Assembly: GCA_002483445.1 (NCBI GenBank)
Contig: DLHY01000132.1
Coordinates: 1 to 64,000 of the forward strand
From: Blastocatellia bacterium UBA7656
Lineage (GTDB): Bacteria > Acidobacteriota > Blastocatellia > UBA7656
DNA: 64,000 nt
Direction: 5' to 3'
The number at the start of each line of letters is the position of its first letter. Positions within the stretch are counted from its first letter, which is position 1. Below are positions 8,421 through 17,766 of this stretch, one piece after another. The notes under the pieces are model-generated. The model searched no databases and was not told where the DNA came from. It saw only the letters and a program-made list of their open reading frames with translations. Position numbers and translations under genes: made by a program.

Positions 8421-11400
8421 ATGCTTATCACCAGAGTCGAACTTGAAAATATCAAAAGCTACGATGAGGGCGCTTTCCGATTCGGGCCGGGAGTGACGGC
8501 CATCAGCGGGCCTAACGGCGCAGGAAAAACTACCATCCTCGAAGCCATCGCCTGGGCGCTCTTCGATCACCTCCCTTATAAAAAGGAAGACTTCCTCAAA
8601 AGAGGCGCGCGGAAAGGATCGGTCAGAGTCACTTTCGAGTCAGCCATCGACTCGCGTGAGTACACCGTCTATCGCGACACAGGCGCGGGATACTACGCTT
8701 ACGATCCGATAACGAAGTTGAGACTCGTCGAGCAGAAGAGCCAGGTCATCGGCTGGATCAAACAGCATCTCGGAGTGGAGCCGACGAGCGATCTTCGCGC
8801 GCTGTTTATGTCTACGATAGGCGTCCCGCAGGGGACATTCACCGTCGATTTCGCCGATCAGCCCGCAAAAAGAAAACTCAGCTTCGACCGCGTGCTTCGA
8901 GTCGATGAATACAATCGATCTTCGGATGAGCTTCGCTATCTCGTCCGACTCGTCGAATCTAAAGGCATCGATCTGAGAGAAGAAATAGCGCGACTCGAAG
9001 TCGAAGTATCATCTCTCGACCCTTTCATCGCAGAACGTGAAAGGCTCGATCAGGCAATCAAACGCCTCAGAGAAGACCTCGCTGCCGAGCAACAGAAGCG
9101 TGAATCTCTGAAAAGGGAATTGCAGCAGCTTGATGACCTGCAAAGAATAATCGAGCAATCGGCAAGAGAGAGAGAAAATCTGAATGTCAAAGTGACTGAC
9201 CTTGATATAAGAAAAACTGCCGCGTCTGAGGCCGCAAACCAGTCGCGTCGCGCAAAAGACGCTCTCCTTGCGGCCGCCGCAGGGTTTGAGATTTACAATA
9301 AGGCTGTCGCCCGCCTTGCCGAACTCGAAACGCAGGCAATTGAACGCGACGTTCTGAAAAACAGATACGCCGAAACTGAGCGCGATCTGATCCGCGTCGA
9401 AACTTCGCTCGAAGCGGAGAAGGCAAAACTTCAGGAGCTTGAAGCCGCGCGAGACGAGCTTGAACGGCTGACCCCGCTCGAAAAAGAACAAGCTGAGTTA
9501 GAAGAAAACCGAAGCCGCATTCAGACAGATATCGGAAAACTTGAAGCCGTGAAAGAGCGCGCAGCAGCAGCAGCGGGCGAGCTTGATTCTTTTCGCAAGG
9601 AATTCGCCAAGCTCAAAAAACAGATCGAAGACGCGGAAAGCCATCGCGAAGTGGCGGAAAAATACACTGAACTGGAAGAATCGCGCCGCTTGTGCGAGAG
9701 CAAACTGCGCGAGTTGGAAGTCGCAGAGCAGCGACGCAAGGATCGCTTGCGCGAACTTGGCCGCGTCCGCGAAAAAATCAGTAACATTGAGGGCGAAGTG
9801 AAAACGCTCGACAGGGAGATACGAGCAGCCGAAAAATCAGAACGTCTTGCGGGGCTTGTGCCTGAGCTTGAATCGAATGACCAGTCTTTGATGGAAGAGA
9901 TTACGGCGCTTCGTATGAGCATTGATCGTGAATCGAAGCTGGTGGCTCAGATAGAGGGCGGGTTATGTCCTCTGCTGAATCAGAAATGTCTCAACATGAA
10001 AAACGGCGAAGGGCTGGATCAATACTTCACGTTTCAAATTGGAAATGAGCGCGAGCGGTTGAGCGAATCCGAGAAGCGACGAAAACAGGTGCAGAGACAG
10101 CTTTCAGAAGCGAAATCTGCCCAGCGCGTCGTTTCTGCTTTGGAAAACCAGCGGGTGCTGCGCCAGAGATACGGGCAGGAGTTGGAAATTGAGCGCGGCT
10201 CATCGTCTCGAATGCAAGCGGAGATCGAACAGATTTCCGTCTCGCCCGACCTGTTGCGCGAGGCGAAAGACAATATAGCTCGAATCGAAAAAGAGTTGGC
10301 CGAGGCTCAGGCCGCGCGAGTTAAATACGAGAACCTTCCGGCGCTGCGCGAGCGTCAGGGTCGGCTGACGACGGAAGGCAAAGAAAAGAAAAAAGCGTTG
10401 GAAGATATGAATGCGCGCATAGCTGCGATGAGCGGACTGACGGATGAACTGAAGGCGATTGAGAAGAGCCTCGAAGACCTCAACGACCCTCGCGGGCGTT
10501 GCCGCCAGATCAGGCAGTCTCTCAAACGCGAGCCTGAAATAAAAAAATCGCTCGCCGTTATGGAAAAACGCAAAGAGGAATTATCTTCGATCCTTCACCG
10601 GTTGAGCGAAGAGATAATACGGTATGCCGCGCTTGATGAGCAGTTGATGGCGGAAAGAGAACGGCGCGCAGCTTCCGAACGAGACTACGGAGTTTACATC
10701 GAGAACAAACCCATCGCCTCGCTGCTCGAAACGCGCGAAAGCGAATTGAAATCGATAGAAACTGAACTTGCGCAGAGCCTCGAAGCCCTCTCGCTTGTAG
10801 AGGCGAAGCTTGGCGAGGCTCGATCCCGATACGACGCAGCCAGACACACTGCCGCGCGGGTCGAGTATGAAGAAGCGATTTCGCGCACGGGGACGCTTGA
10901 ATCGGAACTCAACGCGACGTTGCTGAGGATCGAAGAGATCGAAAACGAGATCAAGCGCCTGCGGACAGTCAGAGAACGTATGCAGAAGCTCGTTGAAGAG
11001 AGAGACCGATGCGTCGAGATTATGTCCATAGCAGAGTTCATCCGCGAGGTATTGAAGCAGGCGGCTCCATATATAACTGAAGCGCACGTTCAAATGATTT
11101 CACTCGAAGCCAATCAACTCTACCGCGACATCACCGGCAATCCATTGGTCTCGCTGCGTTGGGATTCCGGTTATGAGATCATTCTCGAAGAGGACGGGCA
11201 TGACCGCCCGTTTGCGAGCCTGTCGGGAGGAGAGCAGATGGCTGCGGCCCTTGCGGTGAGGCTTGCTATGTTGAAAGAACTGTCGGATGTGCGAATAGCG
11301 TTTTTTGATGAGCCGACGACTAATATGGATGAGGAGCGAAGGCGCAATCTTGCGCAGCAGATAGGGCGAATCCGTGACTTCGATCAGTTGTTCGTCATCA

Positions 11401-11462
11401 GCCACGATGACGCATTCGAGGGCGCTACGGATCAGATTGTCGCGGTCGGCGCGAGAGAATGA
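8421..11462 (+). CDS. Rad50/SbcC-like SMC-family ATPase
   Basis: A 1013-residue ATPase of Rad50/SbcC architecture. The N-terminal Walker A is 'GPNGAGKTTILEAIAWALF' (about residues 30-48). About 350 residues of coiled coil follow, then a hook region at about 512-526, a returning coiled coil, the ABC signature 'LSGGEQMAAALAVRLAM', and Walker B / D-loop 'AFFDEPTTNMDEERR'. The hook has cysteines at 516 and 523 (CPLLNQKC, C-x6-C) instead of the C-x-x-C of classical Rad50. Proteins of this type tether DNA ends and drive the Mre11/SbcD nuclease. No sbcD/mre11 gene is adjacent on either side, so the partner must lie elsewhere or this may be a stand-alone member. Confidence 0.88.
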   Translation: MLITRVELENIKSYDEGAFRFGPGVTAISGPNGAGKTTILEAIAWALFDHLPYKKEDFLKRGARKGSVRVTFESAIDSREYTVYRDTGAGYYAYDPITKLRLVEQKSQVIGWIKQHLGVEPTSDLRALFMSTIGVPQGTFTVDFADQPAKRKLSFDRVLRVDEYNRSSDELRYLVRLVESKGIDLREEIARLEVEVSSLDPFIAERERLDQAIKRLREDLAAEQQKRESLKRELQQLDDLQRIIEQSARERENLNVKVTDLDIRKTAASEAANQSRRAKDALLAAAAGFEIYNKAVARLAELETQAIERDVLKNRYAETERDLIRVETSLEAEKAKLQELEAARDELERLTPLEKEQAELEENRSRIQTDIGKLEAVKERAAAAAGELDSFRKEFAKLKKQIEDAESHREVAEKYTELEESRRLCESKLRELEVAEQRRKDRLRELGRVREKISNIEGEVKTLDREIRAAEKSERLAGLVPELESNDQSLMEEITALRMSIDRESKLVAQIEGGLCPLLNQKCLNMKNGEGLDQYFTFQIGNERERLSESEKRRKQVQRQLSEAKSAQRVVSALENQRVLRQRYGQELEIERGSSSRMQAEIEQISVSPDLLREAKDNIARIEKELAEAQAARVKYENLPALRERQGRLTTEGKEKKKALEDMNARIAAMSGLTDELKAIEKSLEDLNDPRGRCRQIRQSLKREPEIKKSLAVMEKRKEELSSILHRLSEEIIRYAALDEQLMAERERRAASERDYGVYIENKPIASLLETRESELKSIETELAQSLEALSLVEAKLGEARSRYDAARHTAARVEYEEAISRTGTLESELNATLLRIEEIENEIKRLRTVRERMQKLVEERDRCVEIMSIAEFIREVLKQAAPYITEAHVQMISLEANQLYRDITGNPLVSLRWDSGYEIILEEDGHDRPFASLSGGEQMAAALAVRLAMLKELSDVRIAFFDEPTTNMDEERRRNLAQQIGRIRDFDQLFVISHDDAFEGATDQIVAVGARE

Positions 11463-11545
11463 CAGGGAACGGACAACGGCTTCGTCGCCTGATTCATCAC
11501 GACAACTGACAAATCCCCGGTCCGCGATTTTTGGAGGTAGCAATC

Positions 11546-13537
11546 ATGAGGTTAATGAGATCATTCCGGCGACTATTCTGTTTTTTGCTGGCGGCGTTTC
11601 TGATTTCGAGCCTGCCGCTGGTTTCATCAGCGCAGGACAGCAGACCGCGTTACAGCAGGCGAGCGCAATCGGGCGGCGATGCGGTCATCCCTGCTGATAC
11701 AGTTATCAGCCTGCGCATGGACACGGGGTTGAACTCGCGAACATCGCGCGTGGGCGACAGGTTCACCGCGACCGTGACTTTGCCTGTTCACGTCAAGAGA
11801 AGGACGGCGATACCTGCCGGTGCAACTGTTCATGGACACGTGACGCAGGTGACTCCGGCCAGACGTATGAGCAAATCAGGCACACTGGCAATCGATTTTG
11901 ACGAGCTTGTTTTCCCGGACGGCTCACGGATGAAAGTGGCAGGCGTGCTGACGTCGGATGATCCCAAAACGAGGGAAAGGATCGATGATGAGAATCGCGT
12001 CTCCGGGAGAACTGAAAATCGCGGGGCCATATTTGTGGGCGGGGGCGGCATCCTCGGAGCCGTTCTTGGCGCAGTAGTCGGCGGGGGGAAGGGAGCCGCT
12101 GTCGGCGGTGTGGTTGGCGCAGGCATAGGCGTGGCGGGTCTGCTGCTTACCAAAGGCGAAGAAGCCGAGGTTCCTCCCGGCACTCCCTTTGGCCTTCAGT
12201 TGAGGGACGCTCTGGTTTTGCAGGGCGGCATGATTGCGCGCGATAATCAGCCCTCAGATATCGACAGCATCTCCGACCCGGATTCCTCTGCTCCTCGCAG
12301 AAGCGATAATGACAAAAATCGCGATCCTCGAAGCAGAAGCGATAATGATAGTGATCGTGATCCTCGAAAGCGCGATACAACCCCGGAGGTCGAATCTCCA
12401 CGCGATACTAATCCGCCCCGGAGCCGTCCTCGGTCTGATAACGAAGTTCATGTTAATAGGGATCAAAATGAAGATGAAGATTCAAAGGTCGAGCCTGATG
12501 CTGAACCTGTTGAAGTGTCTTTGCCGCTTTCGTCGCCCGAGATGATCCGGCGGGCGCAGGAGGCATTGCGGGACAACGGGTATTACGAAGGGCCACTTGA
12601 TGGAGCTATGAGTCCACGCACTTCGGCTGCTCTCAAAACTTATCAACATGAAAACAATTTGCCTGAGACCGGAGACCTCGATCCTGAGACGGCAAAGAGG
12701 CTCGGAGTTTTGGGCCAAAAGCGCAATGCTTCGACTGCCAGCAATCGAAACACGGATAACCGACGCGGTGACAATCGAAACGCGGACAAGCGAGACGCTG
12801 GCAAAGATGTGCTGTTGGCCAATATTGTTTCAGCCACAGCAACGAGGGCAGCGGACGGCTCGATAAATATTCTGATAAACACGCAGGCCAATACGGGCGG
12901 CTGGCGCTGGTACGGCGAACACGTAGTCAACGGCGACACCCTCGAAATTTTTGCAAGAGCGGTAGAGCCGACTGGAATGGTCACGCAGGTTATGAGCAGA
13001 GGGAAAATAGAGATGACCGTCCGCGACGGCGTTCAGTATGTCCGCCGCGTTGTAGTTCATGGAAGCGCGGGCGACGTAACCATATCTCTGGATGGGAGAA
13101 CCTCTTCATCTGATGGGAGACCTGCCCCTGCACAACCAAGAGTCAGCCCTAAGCCCGGTTCGAATATACAGAGTCAGGCTGAAGATTTGTTGTCGCGGTA
13201 CAGACAATCCATAGGGCTGAAACCGAACGGATCGGGCGCTGATCCTGATAGTAGAGCGCAATATAACGAAGCAGATATGGAAGTGCTTTTTTCGCTTGAG
13301 AGCTTCGCCAATGCTGCGCGCCTCTATGCGGGGCTGATTGATTCGCTTCAGGATCAGGAAAGCCTCAGAAGCGCAACCCTTGCGCTTGCCCGCGATGCGA
13401 GAAAAACCGACACCATAATGACGACTTCTTCAAGCCGCGCGGCGCAATCCCTCGGAGTGAGATGGGATGCCATCCGGCAGGAAGTGCTGAAACTCATGCG
13501 GGTCTACAACATATCGTCAGCCGACCTCGATAACTGA
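11546..13537 (+). CDS. Secreted envelope protein with glycine zipper and peptidoglycan-binding domain
   Basis: A 663-residue exported protein. The start at 11546 is chosen because GGAGG lies 8 nt upstream. Residues 4-30 are a signal peptide ending in SSAQ. A beta-rich domain follows ('IPADTVISLRMDTGLNSR', 'VGDRFTATVTLPV'), then a glycine zipper (about 155-200, repeated GAVLGAVVGGG-type steps). A charged low-complexity linker of Ser-Asp-Asn-Asp / Arg-Asp-Pro-Arg repeats is next, followed by a peptidoglycan-binding type 1 domain (about 332-390, 'AQEALRDNGYYEGPLDG...LKTYQHENNLPETGDLDPETAKRLG'). The C-terminal 270 residues are unrecognised. It probably bridges the outer membrane or periplasm to the cell wall. 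It has its own terminator. Confidence 0.75.
   Translation: MRLMRSFRRLFCFLLAAFLISSLPLVSSAQDSRPRYSRRAQSGGDAVIPADTVISLRMDTGLNSRTSRVGDRFTATVTLPVHVKRRTAIPAGATVHGHVTQVTPARRMSKSGTLAIDFDELVFPDGSRMKVAGVLTSDDPKTRERIDDENRVSGRTENRGAIFVGGGGILGAVLGAVVGGGKGAAVGGVVGAGIGVAGLLLTKGEEAEVPPGTPFGLQLRDALVLQGGMIARDNQPSDIDSISDPDSSAPRRSDNDKNRDPRSRSDNDSDRDPRKRDTTPEVESPRDTNPPRSRPRSDNEVHVNRDQNEDEDSKVEPDAEPVEVSLPLSSPEMIRRAQEALRDNGYYEGPLDGAMSPRTSAALKTYQHENNLPETGDLDPETAKRLGVLGQKRNASTASNRNTDNRRGDNRNADKRDAGKDVLLANIVSATATRAADGSINILINTQANTGGWRWYGEHVVNGDTLEIFARAVEPTGMVTQVMSRGKIEMTVRDGVQYVRRVVVHGSAGDVTISLDGRTSSSDGRPAPAQPRVSPKPGSNIQSQAEDLLSRYRQSIGLKPNGSGADPDSRAQYNEADMEVLFSLESFANAARLYAGLIDSLQDQESLRSATLALARDARKTDTIMTTSSSRAAQSLGVRWDAIRQEVLKLMRVYNISSADLDN
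12301..12372 (+). repeat. Two 36-bp tandem repeats inside the envelope protein gene
   Basis: The unit beginning AGCGATAATGA is present at 12301 and again at 12337, in frame. It encodes two 12-residue charged repeats of the form Ser-Asp-Asn-Asp-x-x-Arg-Asp-Pro-Arg. This is a slippage-prone linker and may vary in copy number between strains. Confidence 0.7.
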
Positions 13538-13555
13538 TCAATTCTTCCTTTTCGC

Positions 13556-13602
13556 AAAAGCGCAACGGCCTGATTCTCATTCGATTGGTCGTTGCGCTTT
13601 TT
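13556..13602 (+). terminator. Rho-independent terminator after the envelope protein gene
   Basis: The arms AAAAGCGCAACG (13556-13567) and CGTTGCGCTTTTT (13590-13602) are perfectly complementary across 12 bp, with a 22-nt loop and a T run. It separates the envelope protein gene from sppA. Confidence 0.85.
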
Positions 13603-13634
13603 GTTTTCGAAGAAGCTTCTCTATAATTCCAGCA

Positions 13635-14447
13635 ATGCGACTATTCAGAAAGCCCAGAAACAGAGTGGCCGTCGTAATGATCGAAGGGATCATCGCCGAC
13701 AGCGATGGTTTCAGCGCCGGAAGAGCCAAAGTTCTGAGCGCGCTCAAAGAAGCCGAAAGAAGACAATCTCGCGCGGTCGTTCTTAGAGTCAACAGTCCCG
13801 GCGGAAGCGTGGCCGCTTGCCAGGAGATTTTCGCTGGAGTCTCGCGCCTGAAAGAGAAGGGAATCGCAGTTGTGGCTTCGATGGGAGATGTAGCCGCATC
13901 GGGCGGCGTCTACGTCTCTATGGCGGCAGATGAAGTCTTCGCAAATCCCGGCACTGTTACAGGCTCAATAGGCGTCATCATTCGCTCAAGCGATCTCAGT
14001 CATCTGTATGGCAAAGTGGGCGTGTCCCCTAAGGTGATAAAATCCGGCCCGCACAAGGATATGCTCGCAACTTACAGATCGTTCTCGAAAGATGAAGAAG
14101 AGCTTTTGCAGAACGTCATCGATGACACGCACAGTCAGTTCGTAGATGCTGTTGCCTCATCGCGAAAGAAACCTGCCACCGAAATATCATCCATAGCCGA
14201 TGGCCGCATTATGACAGGAAGGCAGGCGCTCGAACTTGGCTTGATCGATGCGCTCGGCGATTTGGATTCGGCTGTCAATCGCGCCGCGTCGCTGGCTGGA
14301 ATCACGGGCAAGCCGCAGGTTGTTTTGATACAGCAACGCAAAGGGCTGATGCAAAGAATTCTGGGGCCGTTCAGAGGGTACGGTCAGAGAGCCGCAGTAG
14401 GAGGAGGACTTTCAGGAATCCCGCTATGGCTCCTCCCCACTTTTTGA
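13635..14447 (+). CDS. sppA: Signal peptide peptidase SppA, short form
   Basis: A 270-residue S49-family protease, the half-length form with one catalytic repeat. 'VVLRVNSPGGSV' opens the ClpP-like fold. The nucleophile Ser lies in 'VAASGGVYVSMAADEVFA' (about residue 95), and the general base Lys is in 'VIKSGPHKDML' (about residue 146), the Ser-Lys dyad of SppA. It degrades remnant signal peptides in the cytoplasmic membrane. Unlike many SppA proteins there is no convincing N-terminal membrane anchor, only the basic start 'MRLFRKPRNRVAVV', so membrane association may be peripheral. The glycerate kinase ORF begins 22 nt before its stop codon. Confidence 0.85.
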   Translation: MRLFRKPRNRVAVVMIEGIIADSDGFSAGRAKVLSALKEAERRQSRAVVLRVNSPGGSVAACQEIFAGVSRLKEKGIAVVASMGDVAASGGVYVSMAADEVFANPGTVTGSIGVIIRSSDLSHLYGKVGVSPKVIKSGPHKDMLATYRSFSKDEEELLQNVIDDTHSQFVDAVASSRKKPATEISSIADGRIMTGRQALELGLIDALGDLDSAVNRAASLAGITGKPQVVLIQQRKGLMQRILGPFRGYGQRAAVGGGLSGIPLWLLPTF

Positions 14448-15775
14448 TCACTGAAACTGAAATGACCCTAGAAGATGACGCAAGACTTATCTTTCATCGA
14501 ACCCTCAAGGCAGTAGACCCGAAAACTGTCATCAGAAAAAAAATCAAGCTCAAAGAAAACACTCTCTGCGTGGAAAAGCAGGAAATAGACCTTTCCCGTT
14601 TCAAAGAAATCGTATTGATAGGATTCGGCAAAGCCAGTCTCAAGATGGGAGAGAGCGTCGAGGAGTTGCTCGGCGACCGGATCAAAAAAGGGTTGCTCGT
14701 ATGCGACCGCCGTCGCAACGTCAAAGTGAAATCCGATGTGATCATAGCGCGGCATCCTGTGCCAGATGCGAACAGCCTCGAAGCAGGACGACGAATCGTA
14801 TCGCTTGTTCAATCATGCGATGAGAATTCTCTGATCGTCTTCCTTGTATCGGGCGGAGGCTCGTCTCTTGTCGAACTCCCGGCAAACTCTGAGATAACGC
14901 TTGAAGATATTAGAGAGTTAAACCGGATTCTCACAGGCTGCGGCGCAAATATCAGCGACATCAATTATGTGAGGAAATGCATTTCGAAAATCAAAGGTGG
15001 CAGGCTCGGCTTTCTGGCAAGCCGAGCGTCGAGCGTTGCGCTGTTCATTTCCGATGTCAACCCCGGCGATCTGGCCTCTCTGGCTTCAAACCCTCTGCTC
15101 CCGGAGGATGCCACCGCTGAGCCTGCGAAGGGTACGATTGATAGATACGATCTCGAATCACGGCTGCCGCGCTCTGTCCTCAAAGCGGTGGAAGAAAGCC
15201 TCGGTCGAGATAACGTCACTGGTTGGGAGAAGAACCGGCTTGCCGATCTGCTTTTGATGGAAAACTCTGACGCGCTTGAAGCGGCTTCGCGTTTCGCCGC
15301 CCATCTGGGCTACAGGGTTAAAATCGCGCGCGATCTCATCGAAGGCGACTATGAAGAGATAGCTGAAGAACTTATCCGGTTGCTCATGAATCTGCGAAGC
15401 GAGTTTGCTGATTCTCCCGTCTGTTTGATTTCAGGAGGAGAGGTTTCCTGCCCCGTGAAGGGAAGTGGTTATGGTGGGCGCAATCAGGAATTCGTGCTAT
15501 ACTGCGCATCGCGGTTGAGCGAGATGTCCGTTCCTTCCAAAGCCGCGGCGCTTTCCTGCGGGACGGACGGCATCGATGGCAACAGCAATGCCGCAGGCTC
15601 AGTGGCTATACCTGAACTGATCAGTGCAGCCAGAGATCAGGGGATAATCAGCAGTGACTTTATTCAGAGGAGCGATTCTCATTCTTTCTTCAAACGAATG
15701 GGAGGGCTGATCTTCACCGGCCCTACCGGAAACAATGTGAGAGATGTCAGACTTCTGCTTATCAAACCTTGTTAG
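14426..15775 (+). CDS. Glycerate 2-kinase (GckA/MOFRL type)
   Basis: A 449-residue member of the class II glycerate kinase family, which phosphorylates D-glycerate (usually to 2-phosphoglycerate). The N-terminal domain shows 'IGFGKASLKMGESVE', 'RHPVPDANSLEAGRRI' and the Gly-rich 'FLVSGGGSSLVELPA'; the C-terminal MOFRL domain shows 'CLISGGEVSCPVKGSGYGGRNQEFVL' and 'CGTDGIDGNSNAAGSVA'. All are strong family blocks. Two starts are possible: ATG 14426, overlapping sppA by 22 nt, or ATG 14462 just before 'MTLEDDARLIF'. The second matches the usual family N-terminus better, but neither has a clear ribosome binding site. Confidence 0.87.
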   Translation: MAPPHFLITETEMTLEDDARLIFHRTLKAVDPKTVIRKKIKLKENTLCVEKQEIDLSRFKEIVLIGFGKASLKMGESVEELLGDRIKKGLLVCDRRRNVKVKSDVIIARHPVPDANSLEAGRRIVSLVQSCDENSLIVFLVSGGGSSLVELPANSEITLEDIRELNRILTGCGANISDINYVRKCISKIKGGRLGFLASRASSVALFISDVNPGDLASLASNPLLPEDATAEPAKGTIDRYDLESRLPRSVLKAVEESLGRDNVTGWEKNRLADLLLMENSDALEAASRFAAHLGYRVKIARDLIEGDYEEIAEELIRLLMNLRSEFADSPVCLISGGEVSCPVKGSGYGGRNQEFVLYCASRLSEMSVPSKAAALSCGTDGIDGNSNAAGSVAIPELISAARDQGIISSDFIQRSDSHSFFKRMGGLIFTGPTGNNVRDVRLLLIKPC

Positions 15776-15815
15776 CTCAGGCAATACATAGAAAACTTCA
15801 AAGGGAGGGAGAACC

Positions 15816-16286
15816 ATGTTGAGAATCGGAGCTTGTGTGGCATTACTACTTCTCCTTGTCGGGTGCGGGGAGAGACAGGAATCGGCCAAGCCGAAAGCGC
15901 CGCCCAAAGACCCCAAAATCGCTGCCATCGAAGATCGAATAGCTAAGACATCCCCGGAAGGGAAGCAGATCATTGAGAAGGTGAAAGGGATGAAGCAGGA
16001 GGTCAATGGTCAGCAGTCCGGCAAAACTTTGAGTGAAGTCGCTGATGATTTTGCCCAGAACAAGGAGCCGTACAACATTACTGCCATTGGCTGGGAGGCT
16101 TCTCAAAAGGCCGCAACCGCTCGCTGGAAGATTATCTTCAACTACAAGACCTATTCGGATGAGTTGCTTGCGGCTGAATGGGAGTATGACCCCAAAGCCG
16201 ACAAACTCTATCCGTTCGAGCAGAAAAACGCGCCTACCTTCTGGACTGCTCCTGAGCAAAAGGCCCAGGATAAGAAAGGAAAGTAG
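15816..16286 (+). CDS. Lipoprotein of unknown function
   Basis: A 156-residue protein with a lipoprotein signal peptide: a hydrophobic core followed by the lipobox LVGC (Cys at residue 17). The mature part begins with a charged Lys/Pro-rich linker, then a helix-rich segment, and ends in a compact Trp-containing domain ('ITAIGWEASQKAATARWKI'). A GGGAGGG sits about 7 nt before the ATG. I do not recognise the family. It lies between the glycerate kinase and the NtrC-type regulator on the same strand. Confidence 0.7.
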   Translation: MLRIGACVALLLLLVGCGERQESAKPKAPPKDPKIAAIEDRIAKTSPEGKQIIEKVKGMKQEVNGQQSGKTLSEVADDFAQNKEPYNITAIGWEASQKAATARWKIIFNYKTYSDELLAAEWEYDPKADKLYPFEQKNAPTFWTAPEQKAQDKKGK

Positions 16287-16360
16287 CTCGACCACACTGC
16301 TGATTGATCTGTTGAAAGGGGCCGCGCCTCTGAGCGCCATTGTGCAGGTGTGAGTTTCCC

Positions 16361-17761
16361 ATGCAACCAGTTGTTCTAATAGTTGATGACGAACCTGCTG
16401 CTCGCTATGGAATGAGAAGGGCGCTTGAGAAGCAGGGCTACTCTATCGTCGAAGCTGAAAGCGTAAGCGCGGCGGAGACATCGGTCGAAAGCCGATCTCC
16501 CGCAGCCGTTTTGCTCGATGTCAAGCTGGCCTCCGAGTCGGGGCTGGATTATCTGCCCCGACTCATCGGTCGAAAAAACGCTCCCGTTGTCATAATCGTG
16601 ACCGCTCATGGCTCTGAGCGCACCGCTGTCGAGGCCATCAAAAAGGGCGCTTATGATTATCTTGCCAAGCCATTCGATGTTGACGAGTTGAGGATACTTG
16701 TCAGAAATGCGGTAGAAACCTTTCAACTCAGAGCCGAAAACGAACGCCTGCGCAATGAAGTCGCAGGGGGTGGAACCTTTGGAAGCCTCATCGGCTCGTC
16801 CCCTCCGATGGAGAAGATCTATTCGCTTATAGAAAAGATCGCTCAAACTGATGTGAGCGTTTTGATAATGGGCGAATCAGGGACAGGGAAGGAGATGGTT
16901 GCCAAAGAAATCCACTCGCGCAGCCGCGTGAAATCCGGCGCTTTCGTTGCTCTCAACTGCGCCGCGATGCCGGAGGAGTTGATCGAATCTGAGCTTTTCG
17001 GGCATGAAAAAGGAGCCTTCACCGGAGCCAGCGCCAGACGGATAGGTAAGTTCGAGATAGCCGACAAAGGAACACTTTTTCTCGATGAGATAGGCGATAT
17101 GAGTCCAAAGACTCAGGCCAAAGTCCTGAGAGTGCTTGAGGAAAAGAAGTTTCAAAGACTCGGAAGCAATGAAGAACTTTCAACCGACGCCCGTATCATC
17201 AGCGCAACCAACAAGCAGCTACCAGATGAAGTAAAAGCTCAACGGTTCCGGGAAGACTTATACTATAGGCTCTGCGTTGTGGCGATGAACCTTCCCCCTT
17301 TAAGAGAGAGGAAAACAGACATACCCTCGTTGGCTCAGACTTTTTGCAACCGCTTTGGTATCGCCTACAAGGGGTCGCCTCTGGGACTTTCAAGGGAAGT
17401 GATAAGAGTTTTTCTCGAATACGACTGGCCCGGAAATATCCGGCAACTTAAGAATATCCTTGAACAGGCCGTTGTGCTGACTGATAGCGGAGAAATTACC
17501 TTAGATGTAATTTCTGAGGAAATAATATCTAAACCTCAGATTAAACAGAAAATACCTCAAGAGGTTGATTTGGTGAGCGTCTCTATGTCATTGGGGTTCA
17601 GGGACGCTAAAAGAGATTTCGAGAAGAAGTACATAGAGCGATGTCTTGAGCAGACTTCAGGCAATATCACTCAGGCTGCCGCCCTCCTGGACATGCATCG
17701 GCAAAGCCTTCAGCACAAGATAAAAGAGCTTGGACTGACCAAAAAATTCGTCAGCGAATAA
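16361..17761 (+). CDS. NtrC-family sigma-54-dependent response regulator
   Basis: A 466-residue regulator with three domains. The receiver domain has D9/D10 and phospho-acceptor D53 in 'VLLDVKLA', with K103 in 'LAKPFD'. The AAA+ domain has Walker A 'GESGTGKE' at 171-178, the sigma-54 contact loop 'GAFTGA', Walker B 'GTLFLDEIGDM' and the arginine finger region 'RFREDLYYRL'. A Fis-type helix-turn-helix ends the protein ('GNITQAAALLDMHRQSLQHKIKELGL'). ATG 16361 is preferred to an upstream GTG because the receiver fold starts immediately. The cognate kinase is not adjacent; the sensor kinase at 3.7-5.6 kb is a candidate. Confidence 0.92.
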   Translation: MQPVVLIVDDEPAARYGMRRALEKQGYSIVEAESVSAAETSVESRSPAAVLLDVKLASESGLDYLPRLIGRKNAPVVIIVTAHGSERTAVEAIKKGAYDYLAKPFDVDELRILVRNAVETFQLRAENERLRNEVAGGGTFGSLIGSSPPMEKIYSLIEKIAQTDVSVLIMGESGTGKEMVAKEIHSRSRVKSGAFVALNCAAMPEELIESELFGHEKGAFTGASARRIGKFEIADKGTLFLDEIGDMSPKTQAKVLRVLEEKKFQRLGSNEELSTDARIISATNKQLPDEVKAQRFREDLYYRLCVVAMNLPPLRERKTDIPSLAQTFCNRFGIAYKGSPLGLSREVIRVFLEYDWPGNIRQLKNILEQAVVLTDSGEITLDVISEEIISKPQIKQKIPQEVDLVSVSMSLGFRDAKRDFEKKYIERCLEQTSGNITQAAALLDMHRQSLQHKIKELGLTKKFVSE

Positions 17762-17766
17762 ACCAT

